A DNA stretch of 64,000 nt, from positions 23,998 through 87,997 of the forward strand of contig CACGGB010000002.1 of assembly GCA_902572475.1 (NCBI GenBank), given 5' to 3'. Below are positions 60,331 to 64,000 of this stretch, one piece after another. The notes under the pieces were generated by a model. That model did no database searches. It was given only the letters and a program-made list of their open reading frames with translations, and was not told where the DNA came from. Both the position numbers and the translations under genes were made by a program. The stretch is from an uncultured Pelagibacteraceae bacterium. Lineage in GTDB: Bacteria; Pseudomonadota; Alphaproteobacteria; Pelagibacterales; Pelagibacteraceae. Numbering within the stretch: the stretch's first letter is position 1; each line of letters starts with the position of its first letter.

Positions 60331-61185
60331 TTATTTCCATCTATTGTGAGTCCAAATCCATTCATTTGGGTTTTTTAATATCATGGACTCAAGAACTTGA
60401 TTTAATTTTTTAGTGATTTCTTCTTTATTTTCTGAATTAGAATTTTTAATTGGATTAAAAAACTTAATCTTATAATTATAATTAGTTTCTCTTTCAATAA
60501 ACACAGGTATAATTGGTAAATCAAATTTTATAGCTAATTGGGCTGGTAAAGAAGTGGTTAATGCTGGCTTTCCAAAAAAATCAACTTTTATTCCTTCACT
60601 TACTCTTTGATCAATCATTAAAGCAATACTTTGTCCTTTTTTAATACACTCAATAGACTCTCTTACTCCGTTAATACCTTTTTTAATTTGTTTTTCACAG
60701 ACATATTTTTTTCTAAGATATTCCATTAAAGGATTTATAAAAAAATTATTCAACGGTCTATAAATTGTTGCTAAGGGAATATTATTTTTTGTTATTTCCA
60801 TGGACATTAATTCAAAATTTGAAAAATGGCCTGAAACAAATATGACTGGTTTTTTTTTATTTAGTATATCTTTTAAAACTTTCTCACCTTCCACAGTAAT
60901 GTGAGCAGAGTTTTTTCTTAAATATTTCAAAAATACATATTCTATAAAAGTGATCCCATAATTTTTCCACATATTTGAAATTATTAATTGTTTTTGAGAG
61001 GAAGAAATATTTTTATTAAATATATTCAAATTTCTATCGATAATTTTTTTAGATTTGAAAAAAGGTCCAATTTTTTCAAATAAAAAAGAAAAAAATCTTC
61101 TACTTAAGTTTTTAGGCAATAAAATTCCAATAAGAAAAAAAATATATACAAATATTGCCTGTAAAAAATAATTAATTATTTTCAT
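60331..61185 (-). CDS. Lipid A biosynthesis acyltransferase (LpxL/HtrB family)
   Basis: ORF 284 aa; VSGHFSNFELMSMEI HX4(D/E)-type motif, MIDQRVSEGIKVDFFGKPALT. Confidence 0.9.
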   Translation of the reverse strand: MKIINYFLQAIFVYIFFLIGILLPKNLSRRFFSFLFEKIGPFFKSKKIIDRNLNIFNKNISSSQKQLIISNMWKNYGITFIEYVFLKYLRKNSAHITVEGEKVLKDILNKKKPVIFVSGHFSNFELMSMEITKNNIPLATIYRPLNNFFINPLMEYLRKKYVCEKQIKKGINGVRESIECIKKGQSIALMIDQRVSEGIKVDFFGKPALTTSLPAQLAIKFDLPIIPVFIERETNYNYKIKFFNPIKNSNSENKEEITKKLNQVLESMILKNPNEWIWTHNRWK

Positions 61186-62110
61186 TTAAATTTTCAAATA
61201 TTTGATTAATAAGTTTGTCTTTATTATCAATTTCAAGTTTTAGTTTTAAGTACTCAATTCCATCAAAATTATATTTTTTAATTCTATGATAATCTTTTTC
61301 AGTGGTAATAATTTTACAATTATTTTCCTCGGCCTGCTTTACAATGCTTAAAAACTCAGTCTTATTAAATTCGTAGTGGTCAGGAAATATAAATTTTTTT
61401 GAAATCTTTAAATCATTTTCTAATAATAGATTAAAAAAATTTTCAGGATTTCCTATTCCTGCCACTGCGAATAAATTTTTATTTTTAAGATGATCAATTC
61501 CGAGTGGGATGTATCGTGAGTAAAAAATAGATATTGTTTTGTTAGTTTCTAAAATTTTATTTTCAAAGTCTAAGTCTCGTTTACCATTTATTACAACAAA
61601 TTGAGCATTTTTAAGTGCTCTAAAACTTTCTCTTAAAGGCCCAGATGGAATTACCATACCGTTACCTATTTTTTGATTTTGATTAAAGCATAAAATACTT
61701 TTTTTTTTAAAAATTTTTTGATCTTGAAATCCATCATCAAGTATCGCTAAATTAAAATTATTATTAATGGCATCGTAAATTCCGTTAGTTCTACTCTCGT
61801 TTAAAATTAAATTTTTAAATTTATCTTTAATCATCATATGCTCATCATAATGACTCTTATAATATTTTCTAATAATCGCAGGATTTTTACCTTTATTCCT
61901 AAGTTCCTCAGCTAAAAATATTGATAACGGTGTTTTTCCAGTCCCACCTATATAAATGTTTCCGACGCATATCACAGGAATCTTAAATTTTATTGATTTG
62001 ATAATTTTTGACTTTAGATAAATAACAAATATTACCATTAAACTAAATGGAAAGAGCAAAAAAGAAATTAAATTTTTAGATCTCCAAAAAATTGGTTTAC
62101 TTATTTTCAT
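61172..62110 (-). CDS. lpxK: Tetraacyldisaccharide 4'-kinase
   Basis: ORF 312 aa; VGNIYIGGTGKTPLSIFLAEEL, LDDGFQDQKI. Confidence 0.93.
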   Translation of the reverse strand: MKISKPIFWRSKNLISFLLFPFSLMVIFVIYLKSKIIKSIKFKIPVICVGNIYIGGTGKTPLSIFLAEELRNKGKNPAIIRKYYKSHYDEHMMIKDKFKNLILNESRTNGIYDAINNNFNLAILDDGFQDQKIFKKKSILCFNQNQKIGNGMVIPSGPLRESFRALKNAQFVVINGKRDLDFENKILETNKTISIFYSRYIPLGIDHLKNKNLFAVAGIGNPENFFNLLLENDLKISKKFIFPDHYEFNKTEFLSIVKQAEENNCKIITTEKDYHRIKKYNFDGIEYLKLKLEIDNKDKLINQIFENLNENN

Positions 62111-63380
62111 TAAACAAAAATTTATTTATTGAGTTCATTGTTTCATTTAAAGTTTTTCTCTCTAAATCTTTAATTAAAACTAAAAATTCCTTGTTATTAT
62201 TTTTATCATCTTTAAGGTCAGAAGATAATCTCATTGCTAACTCATCTGGATTTTTAATCTCATGGCAAACTTTGATTTTATTCAAAATTTCATAAATTTC
62301 TTTAAAATTATAAACGAAAGGACCGTGATAAATTTTGCAACCAAATTTAGCTGCCTCAATGGGACTTTGACCGCCAACACTTTTTAAACTTTCAATTGTA
62401 GATTTACCCATAAAAACACTTTTAGATAAACTTAAAAATCTTGGTAAATTTCCGTAAGAGTTAATAATAATTATTTCTTTATTTTTAGCTATAGGATCAT
62501 TTTTTTTAACTATCTGCGAAGATAAATTAAATTTGTTACACAATTTTTCTACTTTATCCACTCTATTTATATGGCGAGGCGCGATAATAGTAATTAAATT
62601 TTTAATTTTTTCTTTTAAAAGCAAATGAGTTCTTAAACAAAATAGCTCTTCACTATCATGTGTGCTAGCGGCTAGCCAAAATTTATATTTTTCAAAAGCT
62701 TCCTCCTCATTATTGTTTGAAATACTTCTGTCGATATCAGTAATGAATTTAATATTACCTAAATATTTTATATTTTTTGCGTTTAACTTATTTAGATAAT
62801 TACTAGTCTCCTCACTTGATGAAAGACAAAGATCAAACAAACTAAAAATATATTTTGCTGTATTTGGTATTAACATCCATCTTTTAAATGTTTTTTTTGT
62901 TATTCTTGCGTTTATGATTGAAATTGAAATTTTATTTTTTTTTGCTTCCAAAATTAAGTTTGGCCATATTTCAGAGTCTACTAAAAAAATTGTGTCAGGT
63001 TTCCATGAATTTAAAAATTTTTTTATCAGAAAAGGTGAGTCAATAGGAATAAATCTATGATGCATATTATCAAATTTTTTTAGCTCGTCTTTGGCAAGAT
63101 TAGCTGAACTTAAAGTAGTAGTTGTGATTAAAAATTCAAGATTATTTTGAGTTCGATTAAGTATCTTGATTATTGGTAGAATACTTTTGAGCTCCCCAAT
63201 ACTAGCAGCGTGAAACCAAATCAATCGTGAGTCTTTTTTTCTATTAATATTAAAATTTTTAAAAAAAAGTTTCTCTTTATATCTTATCTGATCTTCTTTA
63301 TTAATAAGTTTTCTATAATAGATTATAACAACAATAATTGGATAAAAAAAAGTTGTCAGGATTCTGTATAAGAGAATCAT
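62097..63380 (-). CDS. waaA: 3-deoxy-D-manno-octulosonic acid transferase
   Basis: ORF 427 aa; IWFHAASIGELKSILPII, FLVDSEIWPNLILEA, FMGKSTIESLKSVGGQSPIEAAKFG. Confidence 0.92.
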   Translation of the reverse strand: MILLYRILTTFFYPIIVVIIYYRKLINKEDQIRYKEKLFFKNFNINRKKDSRLIWFHAASIGELKSILPIIKILNRTQNNLEFLITTTTLSSANLAKDELKKFDNMHHRFIPIDSPFLIKKFLNSWKPDTIFLVDSEIWPNLILEAKKNKISISIINARITKKTFKRWMLIPNTAKYIFSLFDLCLSSSEETSNYLNKLNAKNIKYLGNIKFITDIDRSISNNNEEEAFEKYKFWLAASTHDSEELFCLRTHLLLKEKIKNLITIIAPRHINRVDKVEKLCNKFNLSSQIVKKNDPIAKNKEIIIINSYGNLPRFLSLSKSVFMGKSTIESLKSVGGQSPIEAAKFGCKIYHGPFVYNFKEIYEILNKIKVCHEIKNPDELAMRLSSDLKDDKNNNKEFLVLIKDLERKTLNETMNSINKFLFNENK

Positions 63381-63384
63381 TTTT

Positions 63385-64000
63385 TTATTTTAATTGCTTT
63401 TTATATAATGATTTATACTCATTACAATTATTAATCAAAAAATTATGATCCCCTGAGTTTTGTATCTTTCCATTCTTCAAAACAAAAATTACATCAGCTT
63501 TGTGTATCGTAGATAGTCTATGAGCAATTACTAAAGTTGTTTTATTTTTGGTCAGATTAAGTATAGCATTTTGCACAATTTCCTCTGAGTCAGCATCAAG
63601 AGAAGATGTTGCTTCATCTAATAATATAATTGGAGCCTCTTTTAAAATTGCTCTAGCTATTGAAATTCTTTGTTTTTGTCCACCTGATAGCCTAATACCA
63701 TTTTCTCCTATTAAAGTATCGTAGCCTTGAGGTAATTTTTTTATAAAATCGTCTGCTGCTGCGAATTTACATGCTCTCTCGATTTCTTCTTGTGTCGCAC
63801 TTTCTTTAGCATATGAAATATTATTTTTAATAGTATCGTCAAATAAAATGACATCCTGACTTACCATAGAAAGATTTTTTCGAAGAGAAGTTAAAGATAT
63901 GTTTTTTATATCCTGATTATCTATTTGAATTGATCCTTCCTGAGGATCATAAAATCTAGGCAATAAATTTATTATAGTGCTTTTTCCAGCTCCACTGTGA
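63385..64000 (-). CDS. ABC transporter with fused permease/ATPase (MsbA-like), C-terminal part only
   Basis: Frame remains open past the ORF-track Met to the window edge (..HSGAGKSTIINLLPRFYDP); RLSGGQKQRISIARAILKEAPIILLDEATSSLD; next to waaA-lpxK. Confidence 0.88.
   Translation of the reverse strand, partial: HSGAGKSTIINLLPRFYDPQEGSIQIDNQDIKNISLTSLRKNLSMVSQDVILFDDTIKNNISYAKESATQEEIERACKFAAADDFIKKLPQGYDTLIGENGIRLSGGQKQRISIARAILKEAPIILLDEATSSLDADSEEIVQNAILNLTKNKTTLVIAHRLSTIHKADVIFVLKNGKIQNSGDHNFLINNCNEYKSLYKKQLK

Overview
The window is a gene-dense, AT-rich segment of an alphaproteobacterial chromosome. Gene content, very short intergenic gaps and protein similarity suggest the SAR11/Pelagibacterales clade; this is inferred from the sequence, with no database search. 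About 65 protein genes, one tRNA (His) and one SRP RNA can be supported. I see no mobile elements or CRISPR arrays. Main blocks: (i) accD-trpA-trpB-trpF-pyrF-ihfB-rpsA-cmk-aroA and an LPS export/Kdo block (minus strand, 1-11 kb). (ii) A phosphate-stress island (about 12.4-34 kb) with ugpBAEC-ugpQ, a lipid-remodelling divergon (DAG kinase <-> PlcP-like phosphoesterase + GT4 glycosyltransferase), phoR, an undescribed secreted protein, pstSCAB-phoU-phoB, sixA, ppk-ppx, and an arsC/aquaporin pair. (iii) gcrA, argD-argF, cytochrome c, kdsB, pheA, ffs-dnaX-ybaB-recR, glcB, accA, csp, tRNA-His-hisS-hisZ-hisG, groESL. (iv) ribF-ileS-lspA-bamF-pgi(frameshifted), rsmD, purD and lipid A/Kdo genes (lpxL, lpxK, waaA, msbA-like). 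Most notable observations: matching three-half-site Pho-box-like arrays at two promoters, an unknown secreted gene inside the pho/pst locus, two structured RNAs whose 3' ends abut start codons (ffs-dnaX, tRNA-His-hisS), an EmrE-like SMR protein lacking the catalytic Glu14, AccA with a C-terminal TM extension, and a frameshift in pgi.
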